Below are positions 1 to 9,245 of a stretch of DNA of 34,577 bases, one piece after another (within the stretch, counting starts at the first letter, position 1; each line of letters begins with the position of its first letter). The notes beneath the pieces were generated by a model. The model did no database searches, was not told the DNA's origin, and saw only the letters and a list, made by a program, of their open reading frames with translations. The DNA comes from Streptomyces sp. H39-S7 (GTDB lineage: Bacteria > Actinomycetota > Actinomycetes > Streptomycetales > Streptomycetaceae): the NCBI RefSeq assembly GCF_027158205.1, contig NZ_JAPVLU010000063.1, forward strand, positions 1 through 34,577, given 5' to 3'. A program made the translations under genes and the position numbers.

Positions 1-2653
1 TTCCAGAACTGCATGCCCGCGTCGACAGCACCGGCCAAGGTCCGGCCGTCCGCGCTGAAGGCCAAGGAGCTGACGCTGCCGGTGTGCTGACCGGCGCCTG
101 CCGGGCTCGGCCGCGCGGGCTCCGACAGGTCCCACAGTCGGACCGTCCCGTTGTCGAAGGCGGCTGCCAGGATCCGGGCGTCGGGGGTGAACGTCAAGGC
201 GACGGGCCGCGCGTCGGCGCCGGGCAACGACCCGAGGGACACCGGGTGGTTCGGCGTGGTGGTGTCGTAGAGCCGCGTCGGCCCGTTCGCCAGGCCCACA
301 CACAGGATGCGCCCGTCCGGGCTCAGTGCCAGGGCGCCGAGAATACTGGTGCTGAAGATCAACGGATCGCCCAGGGGCAAGGGGTGGGCCGGATCGGCGA
401 CGTCCCACAACCGGACGGTGCTGTCGCCGCGGCCGGAGAGCCCGGCGTACAGCGTCTGGCTGTTCGGGCTGAACTGCAGGTCTTCGAACCCGCCGTGGAC
501 GATGATCGGCGTGCCCAGGAGCTTGGGCCCGGCCGGGTCGCGAAGGTCCCACAGCCGAATCTGGCCGGTGGCATCCGCGTCTCCCAGGTCTTCCCCGGCG
601 CTGGCCAGGATGTGTCCGTCCGGGCTGATGGCGACCGACGTGACCGCTCCCACATGGCCCGGGAGGGCGCGGGACAGCGGACGGTTCACATCGTTGATGA
701 GGCGGCTGCGGGCCCCCGGGTCGGAGGGCTTCAGCCGGTACGCGGCCAGGTCGAACTGCGCTGCCAGGGAAGGCCGCCCCGCCCGCAGCTTGTCCGCTGT
801 GGCCTGGACGCTCTGCTGGACGACCGAGTCGCGCTCGCGTTGCGCGAGGGCGCGCTGCTGGCGCGCGGCGGCCTCCTGGGTCCGGGCCACCTCGCGCTGC
901 GCCTGCGCCGTCGACCGCTGGTCGAATGCGACCGCCGCGGTGCCGGACGCGATCAACAGCAGGACGGACAGGACGACGACCACGCCGCGCCGCCGGCGCA
1001 CGGCGCGTTGCGCCTGGTGCTGCGAGGCGGTGAGGAAGGCCGTCACCGACGGCCCGGTGGGGCTGCCCTGCGCCGCTGTCCACTGGTGGGCGGCTTCCAG
1101 CCGGCTGCCCCGGTAGAGCCGGTCACGGTCGGCGCCGGATTGCTCCCATGCCCCGGCCGCCTCCTCCAGTTCCTGGCGTACGAGCCGGCCCGCCCGGTCG
1201 CCGTCGATCCAGCCGCGCAGCCGGGGCCATGCATCGAGCAGCGCCTCGTGCGTGATCTCCACGGTGCCGTTGCCGCGGGTCAGCAGCCGGCCCCGGGTGA
1301 AGACATCGACGACTGCGGAGAAAGTGTCGACGTCCTCGTCTCCGCCGAGGAGTTCACCGGGACTCAGCCGTCGGCGGGTGTCGTCCACGCCGTTCCCGAC
1401 CCTGACCAGGCGGAGGAACACCGCCCGCGCGATCTCCTGGCCCACCGGGTCGAGGCCGACGAACAGGCGCTCGGCCGTATTCGCCACCGCACGGTGAATG
1501 CCGCCCGTAGCCCGGTAGCCCTCAACGGTCAGCGTGCTGCCGTGGCGTTGCTGCCAGGTGGCCCGTAGCGCGTGTGCCAGCAGGGGCAGCCGGCCCGCCG
1601 CCTGCCCGTGGGCGCCGGCCGCACCGGCGCCCACGGGGCCTGTCCCTCCCGGAGGGAGGGTGCCGAGGTCGCGCAGCAGGAGTTCGACCAGGCCTGGTTC
1701 GACCGTCAGACCGGCCGACTCGGCCGGATGCAGGACGGCCTCGCGGGCACCGGTCTCCGACAGGGGGCCGACCAGCACCTGGCCCGATTGCAGGACGGAG
1801 CGCAGCTGGGGCCGGCCGGCGCACTGGGTGTAGAAGTCCGATCTGATGCCGTACACGACGAGCGCGAGCGGAGCCGCGCCGTCGGATCGGGGTTCCGCCA
1901 GACCGGTCACGAGGTCGAGGAACGCCTGTCGTTCCGCCTCGTCCGTGCACAGCGTGAAGAGTTCTTCGAACTGGTCGACCACCAGTACCAGTCGTACGCC
2001 GGAGCCCGGTTCATCCGTGGCGCCCGCACGGTCCGCGCCGCGTCCGTCCAGGGCCCTGCCCACCAGGGCGATGAGGGACGCCGGGCGGTCAGGGCCGCGA
2101 CCGGATGGGCGGTGGGGGTCAGCAGGACCCGGGGCCACCGTGCCGACCCGGCCGCCGGCAGCGCCCCTCGGGCGATCGCGGGCAGGAGGCCGGCCCGGAG
2201 CAGCGAGGACTTGCCGGCTCCCGAGGGGGCGACCACGGCGATCGGGCCGCCGACCTGGAGCCGCTCGTCGAGGCCGACGAGCAGCTCGGCGGTGAGGGAG
2301 TCGCGCCCGAAGAACCAATGCGCCCGGTCCTCATCGAAGGCGGCCAGGCCGGGATAAGGGCACTCGTGTGCCTCCGCCTGCCGTCCCGCCTCGGTGCGGC
2401 GCGCCGCGCGGACCCCGTCCCGGTAGTGCAGGTGCAGGTCGCGCTCGGCGTAGTACAGGTCCCGGCGCGCCTGGACAACGCGTCCCTGCTCAGTGGCCTC
2501 AGCACGGAGCACGGGCTCGCCTGCCGGGGCCGGCTCGTCCGGGTCGCGCGCGTGATGCGCGTCGTCCGGGCCAAGCCGACCGTCGGCGGCGTCTGAGCCC
2601 TCCGGGTCCTGCGCGCCTTCCGAGTCCGCCTGGCCGTTCGTGGCCGGGGTCAC
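1..2653 (-). pseudogene. STAND NTPase with WD40 repeats (module A), frameshifted and cut by the window edge
   Basis: The GTG start overlaps the stop of the small upstream gene (GTGA), so translation is probably coupled. The first frame holds an acidic N-terminus, a motif region RVVQARRDLYYAERDLHLHY (about residues 58-77), the CPYPGLAAF and FFGRDS motifs usual before the P-loop in this family, and Walker A APSGAGKS (142-149). At about 2070-2095 the homology leaves this frame: the Walker B (LVLVVDQFEELF), the rest of the NTPase domain, a membrane segment and at least five WD40 repeats (SPDG...LWD) continue open in the -1 frame to the left edge. Net change is one missing base (or 3n+1). The segment between HPVAAL and Walker B is also about 15 residues shorter than in the module B paralogue, so a small deletion is likely. 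It could instead be a sequencing error; the 3' end lies outside the window. Confidence 0.8.
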
Positions 2654-3066
2654 TGGTCGTTGATGTGCAGGTCACGGCCTGCCTGGTAGATGCGGGCGTC
2701 GCCCGAAGCGGTCGCGCGCTGCACCAGGGAGCCGACCGCGGAGGCTTCCTCGGGCGGCAGGACCGGCGTGAGCTGCTCGTCGAGCAGCGACCGGAGGTCG
2801 GCCGGGCGGATCACTCCGGCCGCTACCAGCTGCTGGAGGCGCAGCTGCCAGGCGCCTATCAGAGCCCGCTCGACGTCCCGGTCCCCAGCCACCCGGGCCG
2901 CGAGCACCTGGGGTCGGGCCGCCGCCAGGTCACTGCCGACCGCGTCGGCCTGGTCCCCGCTGACCCGCCGCCACCACGCGACGGTGCCCTCCCGTGCCTG
3001 CTGCCACGCGTCCGTGGCCATCGCGCCCACCAGCGCCGTCCCTGCGGCTAACACCATCGGATCCAC
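2650..3066 (-). CDS. Small helical partner protein of STAND NTPase, module A
   Basis: A 138-residue protein with a GTG start preceded by GAAGGG six bases upstream. The N-terminus (about 1-20, MDPMVLAAGTALVGAMATDA) is a glycine/alanine-rich hydrophobic helix. It is followed by a Trp/Arg patch (WWRRV) and predicted helices to about residue 100. The C-terminus (122-136) carries SGDARIYQAGRDLHI, a short beta-prone motif that resembles the N-terminal region of the STAND protein encoded next. The stop overlaps the partner's start by the GTGA arrangement. Paralogue of the 138-residue gene in module B. Inference: a signalling or effector protein engaged through its C-terminal motif; the hydrophobic N-terminal helix is reminiscent of membrane-acting Bell/HeLo-type domains, but that is untested. 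Confidence 0.8.
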   Translation of the reverse strand: MDPMVLAAGTALVGAMATDAWQQAREGTVAWWRRVSGDQADAVGSDLAAARPQVLAARVAGDRDVERALIGAWQLRLQQLVAAGVIRPADLRSLLDEQLTPVLPPEEASAVGSLVQRATASGDARIYQAGRDLHINDQ

Positions 3067-3274
3067 AACACACCCTTCAACGAAGTGAGTTCGAGCATTT
3101 CACAGTAGCCATCCGGTGCTCCGGGACAGGGGAGCCTGCAAGGGGCTGCGGCGCTCCGGCCGGGTCCACCACAGGTGAACGCAACCAGGACAACGGTCAA
3201 GCTGCCAACGGGACCAGCATCAGCGCCGCGGGCGCCGACTTCATGGTCGGTGCCCAGGGTCTGTTCGCCGTGGT

Positions 3275-6200
3275 TCATTGGCGGGACGGTGCGGATACCT
3301 GGGGCGGCAAACCGGTGCCGCCTGAGTTGGGGCACGGTGGGGCGTACGGGAGCTGGGGGATGAAGCGGCTCCACTGCTGGGGGCCGAGAGCGCCGGTGCT
3401 GCCGGCACAGATGCGTCGGATCGCCTCGTCGACGGTCAGGCCCCAGACGCCGACGACACCATCGTCACTCGTGACAGCGAGGGTGTGCCCGTCCGGAGCG
3501 AACGTCACGGTGTGGACGGGACCGGTGCTCAGAGTCAGTGGCTGGCCGAGGGGAGCGGGGCGGTCCGGGTCGGTCATGTCCCACCGGCTCACGGTGCCGT
3601 TGCTGCTCATGCCACCGACTGCGAGGGTGCGCCCGTCGGGGCTGAACGCCACGGAGGTGACGGGGCCGGCCGCCACCGCCAGGGGTTTGCCCCGGGATAC
3701 GGGGTGGTGCGGGTCGGTCATGTTCCACAGGGTCACCGTGCCCGTGCTGTTGCCGACAGCCAGCGTGTGCCCATCGGGGCTGAACGTCAGCGCGGCGGAG
3801 GTGCCGTCAGGTTGGCCGAGGGGTCGGCCGAGGCGCACGAGCCGGCTGTCGGACACCCGCCACACGCCAACCTTGCCGTTGCTCACGTCACCGCCGACGG
3901 CCAGCGTCCGGCTATCAGCGGCGAACGCCAAGGACCAAACGGAGCGAGTGTCGGCGTCGATGCCGGATGCCATCGGTTGGGGCGCGCCCGGCTTGGTCAC
4001 GTCCCACAGCTGGATGGTGCCGGAGCGATCGTCACCGGCCGCGGCGAGCGTGCGTCCGTCCGGGCTGAACGCCATCGCGTGGACGGGTCCGCGGGGTCCG
4101 GTCAGCGGTTGCCCGAGGGGGACCGGGTGGCCGGGTTCGGCCGTGTTCCACAGGGCCACCGTGCCGTCCCGGCCGCCTACGGCGAGCGTGTGCCCGTCAG
4201 GGCCGAACCTCACCGAGAGGACCGAGCCGCCGGGGCCGGTCATGGGTGGTCCGAGGGGTGTCGGACGGTTGCGGTCGGTGGTGCTCCACAAGCTGACCGT
4301 TCCGTTCTGGTTGCCCGCGGCCAAGGTGCGCCCGTCGGGGCTGAACGCCACCGAAGTGACGGAGGTGAGATCGGTGCTCACCGGTCTGCCCAGCGCTGAG
4401 GGGTGTTCCGGGTCGGTCACGTTCCACAGGTCGACGAAGCCGCCCCCGGCCCAGCTGTCTCTGCGGTGGTCGCCGGTGTGCCCGGCCACGGCCAGCGTGC
4501 GTCCGTCCGGACTGAACGCCACCGACAGCACGGAGTCCACGGCGCTGTCCATGGGCAGCCGGGGAACCAGGGTACGGGGGCGGACGGGGTCCCGAACGTC
4601 CCACAACCGCACGGTGTTCTCGTAGACGGTCCCGGTCGCCAGCGTGTTCCCATCAGGGCTGTAGGCCACCGTGTGGAGCGATGCAGTGGTACCGGGAAGC
4701 TTGGTGGCCAGCGGTGTGTTCTGCGTGCTCAGCAGGCGTGAGGCCGCGTCGGCATCCGGCGCCATGCGGTAGGCGACGAGGCTGAGCTGAGCTGCTAGCG
4801 AGGGATCGGCGGGCGCCAGCCGCAGGGCCTCGGCGGTGACCTGTGCGGTGATCGCCTGATCGCGTTCGCGCAGGGCCTCCGCGGCGGAGGCCCTGGCGCG
4901 GGCGTCCTGCTGGAGCGCGAAGCCGGCCGTCAGGGACGCGATGAGGGTCAGGGCCGTCAGAACGGTCCATGTGGCGCGACGCCGGACGCGGCGGCGTCGG
5001 TCCCGTTGACCGGAGGCGCCGAGGAACGCCCGCATGGCATCGGTGACCTCGTTCTCACGGCGCGAGGCCCAGTCCCTGGCCGCCTCCAGGCGGTTGCCGC
5101 GGTGCAACAGGCCAGGATCCCGCTCGCCCCGGGTCCACGCGGCGGCGGCCTCCTCCAGGTCTTGGCGGACGAGGTGGCCGGCCCGGTCCTGTTCGATCCA
5201 CCCGTGCAGGATGGGCCAGGCGCGCATCAGTGCCTCATGGGTGATGGCCACGGAGTTGCGGTCGCCAGTGAGGAGCCTGCCCCGGGTGAACTCGCTGACG
5301 ACCTGCGCGGCCAGGTCGGGCCTGACCGAGGCGCGGAGCAGCTCGTCGTACGGAACGTGGCGGCGTGCGTCGTCGGCATCGCGGCCCACGACGACCAGCC
5401 GCATGAACACCGACCGGGTCACTTCCGGAACGTCACGAACCTCGGGTGGCAGCTTCTGGAAGATCCCGTCAGCCGTGTTGGCGATGGCTTTGTGGATCCC
5501 GCCGGTGGTGCGGTACCCGTCCACGGTCAGGAGATTGCCGCTGCGCATGGCGTGCGTGGCCCGCAGGGCATGCGCGAGCAACGGCAGTCTGCCCGCGTAC
5601 GTTCCCGTGGCCCGTTCCCCGTTTGGCCCGGCGGCCGGCCCCGCGGAGCCCAGATCGGCGAGCAGCAGTTCGACCAGACCGTCCTCGATCTCCAGCCCCA
5701 CGTCCCGGGCGGGAGCAAGAATCGCCTGCCTGAGCTCGGCCTCGGTCATCGGGTCCAGCAGCACCGGCTCGGCTCGGAGGGCTTCGCGCAGTTGTGGGCG
5801 GTCCACGCAGGCCGTGTAGAAATCCGCCCGGACTCCCAGCACCACGAGGACCGAGGGTGCCTGTGCCCGGGGGCTCGCCGGCCGGGCCAGCCGGTCCAGC
5901 AGGTCAATGAACCACTCCCGCTCGGACTCCTCGGTGCAGAGGGTGAACACCTCCTCGAACTGGTCGACCACCACGACCAGGCCCGGCGGCCGATGTCCGC
6001 CTTCCGCTCCGCCGCCCTCCCCGACCGCCAGTTGGTGCAGGTCGGTGAGGCACTGCCCGGGATCAGCGCGCCAGGCCGCCGCTGTTTCCGGCGCGTTCAC
6101 GAAACCGGCGGTCTCGGCCAGGGCCACGGCGGGATGCTCCGTGGGCGTCAGGAGGAGGCGGGGCCAGTGCCGCGAGCCCTCGGCCGGCACCCTGCCCTGC

Positions 6201-6568
6201 TGCAGGGCGGGCAGCACTCCGGCCGCCAGCAGCGAGGACTTGCCGGCCCCCGACGGGCCGATCAGCACCAGGGGACCACCGTTGCGCACACGGGCGTCCA
6301 GCCGCTGGCACACGAGGTGGACCACCGCGTCCCGGCCGTGGAACCACCGCTCCTGTCCCGCCTCGAAGGGCTCCAGGCCGGGGTACGGACACGCGATGTC
6401 GTCTCCCGGGCCGACCGTGCGACGGATCCCGTCCGGATGGCGGATCGTGATGTTGCCGCCGGCCATATACGCGTCGCCGTGGTGGACATGGGCTTCCTGA
6501 TGTACCGACGGAAGAGCCGGGGCGGGTCGTGAGGCGTCGTATCCGGGGGCGGTGCCCTCCTCCGTCAT
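3275..6568 (-). CDS. STAND NTPase with nine WD40 repeats (module B)
   Basis: A 1097-residue protein whose ATG overlaps the previous stop (ATGA). Layout: N-terminal motif HQEAHVHHGDAYMAGGNITI (23-42), nearly repeated at the C-terminus of the small protein just upstream; CPYPGLEPF (60-68) and WFHGRD; Walker A GPSGAGKS (104-111); Walker B LVVVVDQFEEVF (197-208); a winged-helix-like region containing TGGIHKAIANTA and ITHEALMRAWP; a single membrane segment (533-552); then WD40 repeats from about 630 to 1065. I count nine repeats with SPDGRTLA-type strands ending in LW or VW. The tail (AIRRICAGS...QQWSRFIPQLPYAPPC) resembles the usual end of these Streptomyces proteins. Family knowledge: STAND NTPases act as switchable signal platforms, with the propeller as sensor. 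Target and ligand are unknown. Confidence 0.9.
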   Translation of the reverse strand: MTEEGTAPGYDASRPAPALPSVHQEAHVHHGDAYMAGGNITIRHPDGIRRTVGPGDDIACPYPGLEPFEAGQERWFHGRDAVVHLVCQRLDARVRNGGPLVLIGPSGAGKSSLLAAGVLPALQQGRVPAEGSRHWPRLLLTPTEHPAVALAETAGFVNAPETAAAWRADPGQCLTDLHQLAVGEGGGAEGGHRPPGLVVVVDQFEEVFTLCTEESEREWFIDLLDRLARPASPRAQAPSVLVVLGVRADFYTACVDRPQLREALRAEPVLLDPMTEAELRQAILAPARDVGLEIEDGLVELLLADLGSAGPAAGPNGERATGTYAGRLPLLAHALRATHAMRSGNLLTVDGYRTTGGIHKAIANTADGIFQKLPPEVRDVPEVTRSVFMRLVVVGRDADDARRHVPYDELLRASVRPDLAAQVVSEFTRGRLLTGDRNSVAITHEALMRAWPILHGWIEQDRAGHLVRQDLEEAAAAWTRGERDPGLLHRGNRLEAARDWASRRENEVTDAMRAFLGASGQRDRRRRVRRRATWTVLTALTLIASLTAGFALQQDARARASAAEALRERDQAITAQVTAEALRLAPADPSLAAQLSLVAYRMAPDADAASRLLSTQNTPLATKLPGTTASLHTVAYSPDGNTLATGTVYENTVRLWDVRDPVRPRTLVPRLPMDSAVDSVLSVAFSPDGRTLAVAGHTGDHRRDSWAGGGFVDLWNVTDPEHPSALGRPVSTDLTSVTSVAFSPDGRTLAAGNQNGTVSLWSTTDRNRPTPLGPPMTGPGGSVLSVRFGPDGHTLAVGGRDGTVALWNTAEPGHPVPLGQPLTGPRGPVHAMAFSPDGRTLAAAGDDRSGTIQLWDVTKPGAPQPMASGIDADTRSVWSLAFAADSRTLAVGGDVSNGKVGVWRVSDSRLVRLGRPLGQPDGTSAALTFSPDGHTLAVGNSTGTVTLWNMTDPHHPVSRGKPLAVAAGPVTSVAFSPDGRTLAVGGMSSNGTVSRWDMTDPDRPAPLGQPLTLSTGPVHTVTFAPDGHTLAVTSDDGVVGVWGLTVDEAIRRICAGSTGALGPQQWSRFIPQLPYAPPCPNSGGTGLPPQVSAPSRQ

Positions 6569-6981
6569 TCCCGGTCCTTGGTGATCGAGATGTCGCGCCC
6601 GGCCTGGTAGGCATCTCCATCGGTGACGTGCGCCTCCTGGTGCAAGGAGCCGACCGCCTGGCCTTCCGCTGTGCCGGTGTCACGGAGGAGTCTGCGCATC
6701 TCGTCGGCGAGGTCGGGGTGGGTGGCCAGTAGCCGGGCGAGCCGGGCCTGCCACTCGGCCACCAAGAGCGTCCGGACCGCTGGGCCCCTGTCCGAGGCCT
6801 CGGCCTGGAGCAGGTCACCGCGTCCCTCGGTGAGCTCGGCCTCCACCCGCTCCGGGTGCCCTCGCCGCCACAGCGAAGCCACGGCGGTTCTGGCGTCGGT
6901 CCAGCTGTCCGTGGTGAGAAGGTCGATCAACCGTGCGGCGGCGGCGGATGCCAGCACGGTCACGTCAAAGCCGGGCTCCAT
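6565..6981 (-). CDS. Small helical partner protein of STAND NTPase, module B
   Basis: A 138-residue protein, ATG start with a GAGGGAAG ribosome site. The body is helical: a hydrophobic N-terminal stretch (VTVLASAAAARLIDLL, 7-22), a WRR patch near 38-40 and Leu/Arg-rich helices. Residues 114-133 read HQEAHVTDGDAYQAGRDISI, identical at 14 of 20 positions to residues 23-42 of the STAND protein encoded immediately downstream. Same length and layout as the module A protein, so the two modules arose by duplication or parallel recruitment. It lies 65 bp downstream of the pseudokinase gene on the same strand and overlaps the STAND gene by ATGA. The pairing of a C-terminal motif with an N-terminal motif in the neighbour suggests direct templated interaction; the biochemical role is unknown. 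Confidence 0.82.
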   Translation of the reverse strand: MEPGFDVTVLASAAAARLIDLLTTDSWTDARTAVASLWRRGHPERVEAELTEGRGDLLQAEASDRGPAVRTLLVAEWQARLARLLATHPDLADEMRRLLRDTGTAEGQAVGSLHQEAHVTDGDAYQAGRDISITKDRE

Positions 6982-7046
6982 GTGCTTCCCTCTGCGGATC
7001 GCTCATCAGTTTCCTGCCGTTGCCAGTACGAGGTCTGGCAGTTCGG

Positions 7047-9245
7047 TCATCCGTGGGCGGAGATCGCGGTCATGGTCAGGTTCGACGAGATCCAGGCCCG
7101 ATCACCGCCGACGGTCCACGTGAACCCGACGTCCGGCTGTCCGGGATCGGTGTACTTCCACCGGGCCTTGCCCGTCGCCGCGTCGATTGCCCACAGGGTC
7201 TTGGTGGAGTCGGTGGCGAAGACGGTGTCGGCTGAGCACAACGCGCCCGGGCCGCCCAGTCCCAGGCCGCTGCTGGCCGTGAACGTGACGTGCTCCGGCA
7301 GCACCGCCATCCATTTCACGCTGCCGTCCGCGGCGTTCAGGGCGACCAGGTCCTGTCCTACAGGGATGTAGACCGTCTTGCCGTCCGTACTGGGGATCGG
7401 AGTGCCGAATCGGACGTCGGGCTGGTCCGGCCCCGCCGCCAGGTGCCACTTCTCCTCGCCGGTGGCCTGGTCGACGGCGACGACCTTCTCCCGTCCGCAG
7501 ATGAACAGCCCGTCTGCGTAGCTGGTCAGCGGCAGGCCCGCCTGGCCGTAGTGGGCGAGGGGGACAGACTTCTTCCAACCCCGGGTGCCCTTTCCGGGGT
7601 CGATCATCAGGACCTGGCTGGTCTTCTCCCGCACCTTCCCGGATCCGGCCAGCAGATAGCGGCCCGACGGGGGAACGAGCACGTTGTTGATGTCACTGCC
7701 CTTGGTCTGCCACTGTTCCTTTCCCGTGGCGATGTCGAAGGCCCGGATGTAGCCGATCATGTCGGACTCCAGCGAGCCGGCGTAACTCCCGCCCACGTAG
7801 ACCTTGCCTCCGCCGACACCCACATAAGCGGGAACATTGCGGATGTCGCCCGCGGAGTCCTCCACGGACACGACCCATTTGGTCTTCCCCGTGGCGGCGT
7901 CGACCGCCCCCAGCGTTCGCACGCTTCCCTTCTGCGCCACGCCCGCGATGTAGAACACGCCGTCGGCGAACGCGGTGAGGGCACGGAAGCTCGAACTCAG
8001 GTTGCCGACCTTCAGGGGGGTGAACACCGGCTTGCCGGCCGAGTCCAGGAAGCTCGTCGACTTCTCGGTGACGAGTGCGACCACCTTGTCGGAGGCCACC
8101 AGCGCCGTGGGCACCGAGTCCACGGTGACCGACCACGCCGGGGTCGCGTCCGGGGCGGAGAGAGGAAGCGGGCGCGGTTCCGACGAAGAGGGCGACCCGG
8201 AGCCCTGGGTCGGGCCGGCGGAGGGGATGGCGGAGGGAATGGCGGAGGCGTTGGAGGAAGGCAGGGACGCCGGCAACGGCTCGGGGGACGATCCGCCGGA
8301 CCGGGCGACCGCGACGGCGACACCGCCGAGGACGAGGGCTCCGCCCGCCAGACCGACGAGCATGTTCCTCCGGCTGATCCCGGCTCCCTCCACAGGCAGA
8401 GAGGGTGTCGCCGGGGGATGGCTCGGTCGGGGCGGAGCCGCCGGGGGATGGCCCGGCCGGGGCGGCACAGCGGAGGGTGCTGGGCCCCTTTGGGCGGCCA
8501 CCGCCGCCACCTCGTCCACGAGTGCGGGCGGCAACCAGTCGCCGGTAGGCAGCGGAGCTCCGGTGCGGGCCAGCTGATCCATCAACTCTGGCACCAGCGG
8601 TCGGGCTTGAGGATCGACGGCCAGGCAGTGACCAGCGATGGTCCGAAGCGAGGCCGGCACGGCCGAGACTTCGTCATCGGCGGCACCCGGGCCGGATGAG
8701 TCCCGCCCGGACGCCGCGAACACCAGTGCCGCACCAAAGGCGGAAACGTCGTCGGCCGGGGTTCCCGGCCGGGGAATCACCCAGGCAATCATGCACGGCC
8801 TCTCCCGCGCCAGAACGACGTTGTCCGGCCGCAGGGCGCCGTGCGCCAGCCCCACAGCGTGAACGGCAGCCAGCGCTTCCGCGATCCCCGCAGCCAGCAC
8901 CCGGAGGGTCTGCTCCTGCAAGGGGCCGTGCGACGCCACGGCCTGGCCGAGGGTCAATCCAGCGGGTAGCGAGGTGGCCACCCATGGCGCGGACCCCTCC
9001 GGGTCGGCGTCCACCACCGGGGCGACATGACCCCCTGCCACTGTGCGCGCGGTCATCACCGCGGCCCCGAACCGAGCCCGGAATCCAGGATCACCGGCCA
9101 GATCGGCGTGCACCACCTCAACCGCAACGGTCGCCCCCGCTGGTGACCGCCCTACGTACACCGAACCCGTGCCGTCCCTCCCGAGACGGCCAAGAATCAC
9201 ATAGGGCCCGACTCGTTCCGGATCCCCCGCGCCTAGACGTTCCAA
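7047..9245 (-). CDS. Membrane-anchored pseudokinase with PQQ-type beta-propeller ectodomain
   Basis: The N-terminus has the Streptomyces Ser/Thr kinase signature (LGAGDPERVGPYVILGRLG) and a glycine-rich loop (GRDGTGSVYVG). The catalytic residues are gone: the VAIK lysine is Glu (VAVEVV, about residue 43), HRD is HGA (HGALRPDN, about 135-142), and the DFG position reads MIAWVIP. A Pro-rich linker with a repeated PPRPxHPPA unit leads to RR and one membrane helix (about 294-314), a Ser/Pro-rich stalk, and a C-terminal domain of repeated blades (DAATGK.KW, NAADGSVKW, DQATGEEKW) typical of PQQ-like propellers. Probably an inside-out receptor: propeller outside, pseudokinase inside. The chosen TTG start at 9245 has a G-rich ribosome site and fits the usual family start; a TTG at 9272 is possible. 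It may head the five-gene run that includes both STAND modules. Confidence 0.85.
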   Translation of the reverse strand: MERLGAGDPERVGPYVILGRLGRDGTGSVYVGRSPAGATVAVEVVHADLAGDPGFRARFGAAVMTARTVAGGHVAPVVDADPEGSAPWVATSLPAGLTLGQAVASHGPLQEQTLRVLAAGIAEALAAVHAVGLAHGALRPDNVVLARERPCMIAWVIPRPGTPADDVSAFGAALVFAASGRDSSGPGAADDEVSAVPASLRTIAGHCLAVDPQARPLVPELMDQLARTGAPLPTGDWLPPALVDEVAAVAAQRGPAPSAVPPRPGHPPAAPPRPSHPPATPSLPVEGAGISRRNMLVGLAGGALVLGGVAVAVARSGGSSPEPLPASLPSSNASAIPSAIPSAGPTQGSGSPSSSEPRPLPLSAPDATPAWSVTVDSVPTALVASDKVVALVTEKSTSFLDSAGKPVFTPLKVGNLSSSFRALTAFADGVFYIAGVAQKGSVRTLGAVDAATGKTKWVVSVEDSAGDIRNVPAYVGVGGGKVYVGGSYAGSLESDMIGYIRAFDIATGKEQWQTKGSDINNVLVPPSGRYLLAGSGKVREKTSQVLMIDPGKGTRGWKKSVPLAHYGQAGLPLTSYADGLFICGREKVVAVDQATGEEKWHLAAGPDQPDVRFGTPIPSTDGKTVYIPVGQDLVALNAADGSVKWMAVLPEHVTFTASSGLGLGGPGALCSADTVFATDSTKTLWAIDAATGKARWKYTDPGQPDVGFTWTVGGDRAWISSNLTMTAISAHG

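Noticed and set aside
84..1568. Long plus-strand open frame of about 490 codons
   Set aside because: It is the reverse of the module A STAND/WD40 gene; Arg/Gly/Gln-rich composition and no domain. Such shadows are normal in GC-rich DNA.
2065..2100. Programmed -1 frameshifting in the module A STAND gene
   Set aside because: No slippery heptamer or following pseudoknot seen, and the zero frame continues about 60 codons with non-family sequence; a mutation is simpler.
2994..4625. Plus-strand open frame of about 540 codons with repeating VRPSGLNAT-type units
   Set aside because: The repeats are the reverse complement of the WD40 motif SPDGRTLA in the real minus-strand gene.
3480..4660. Repeated DNA unit (gcccgtcggggctgaac-like) at irregular spacing, considered as a CRISPR or tandem repeat
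   Set aside because: Copies are imperfect, spaced about 120-150 bases and in frame with WD40 blades; explained by protein repeats.
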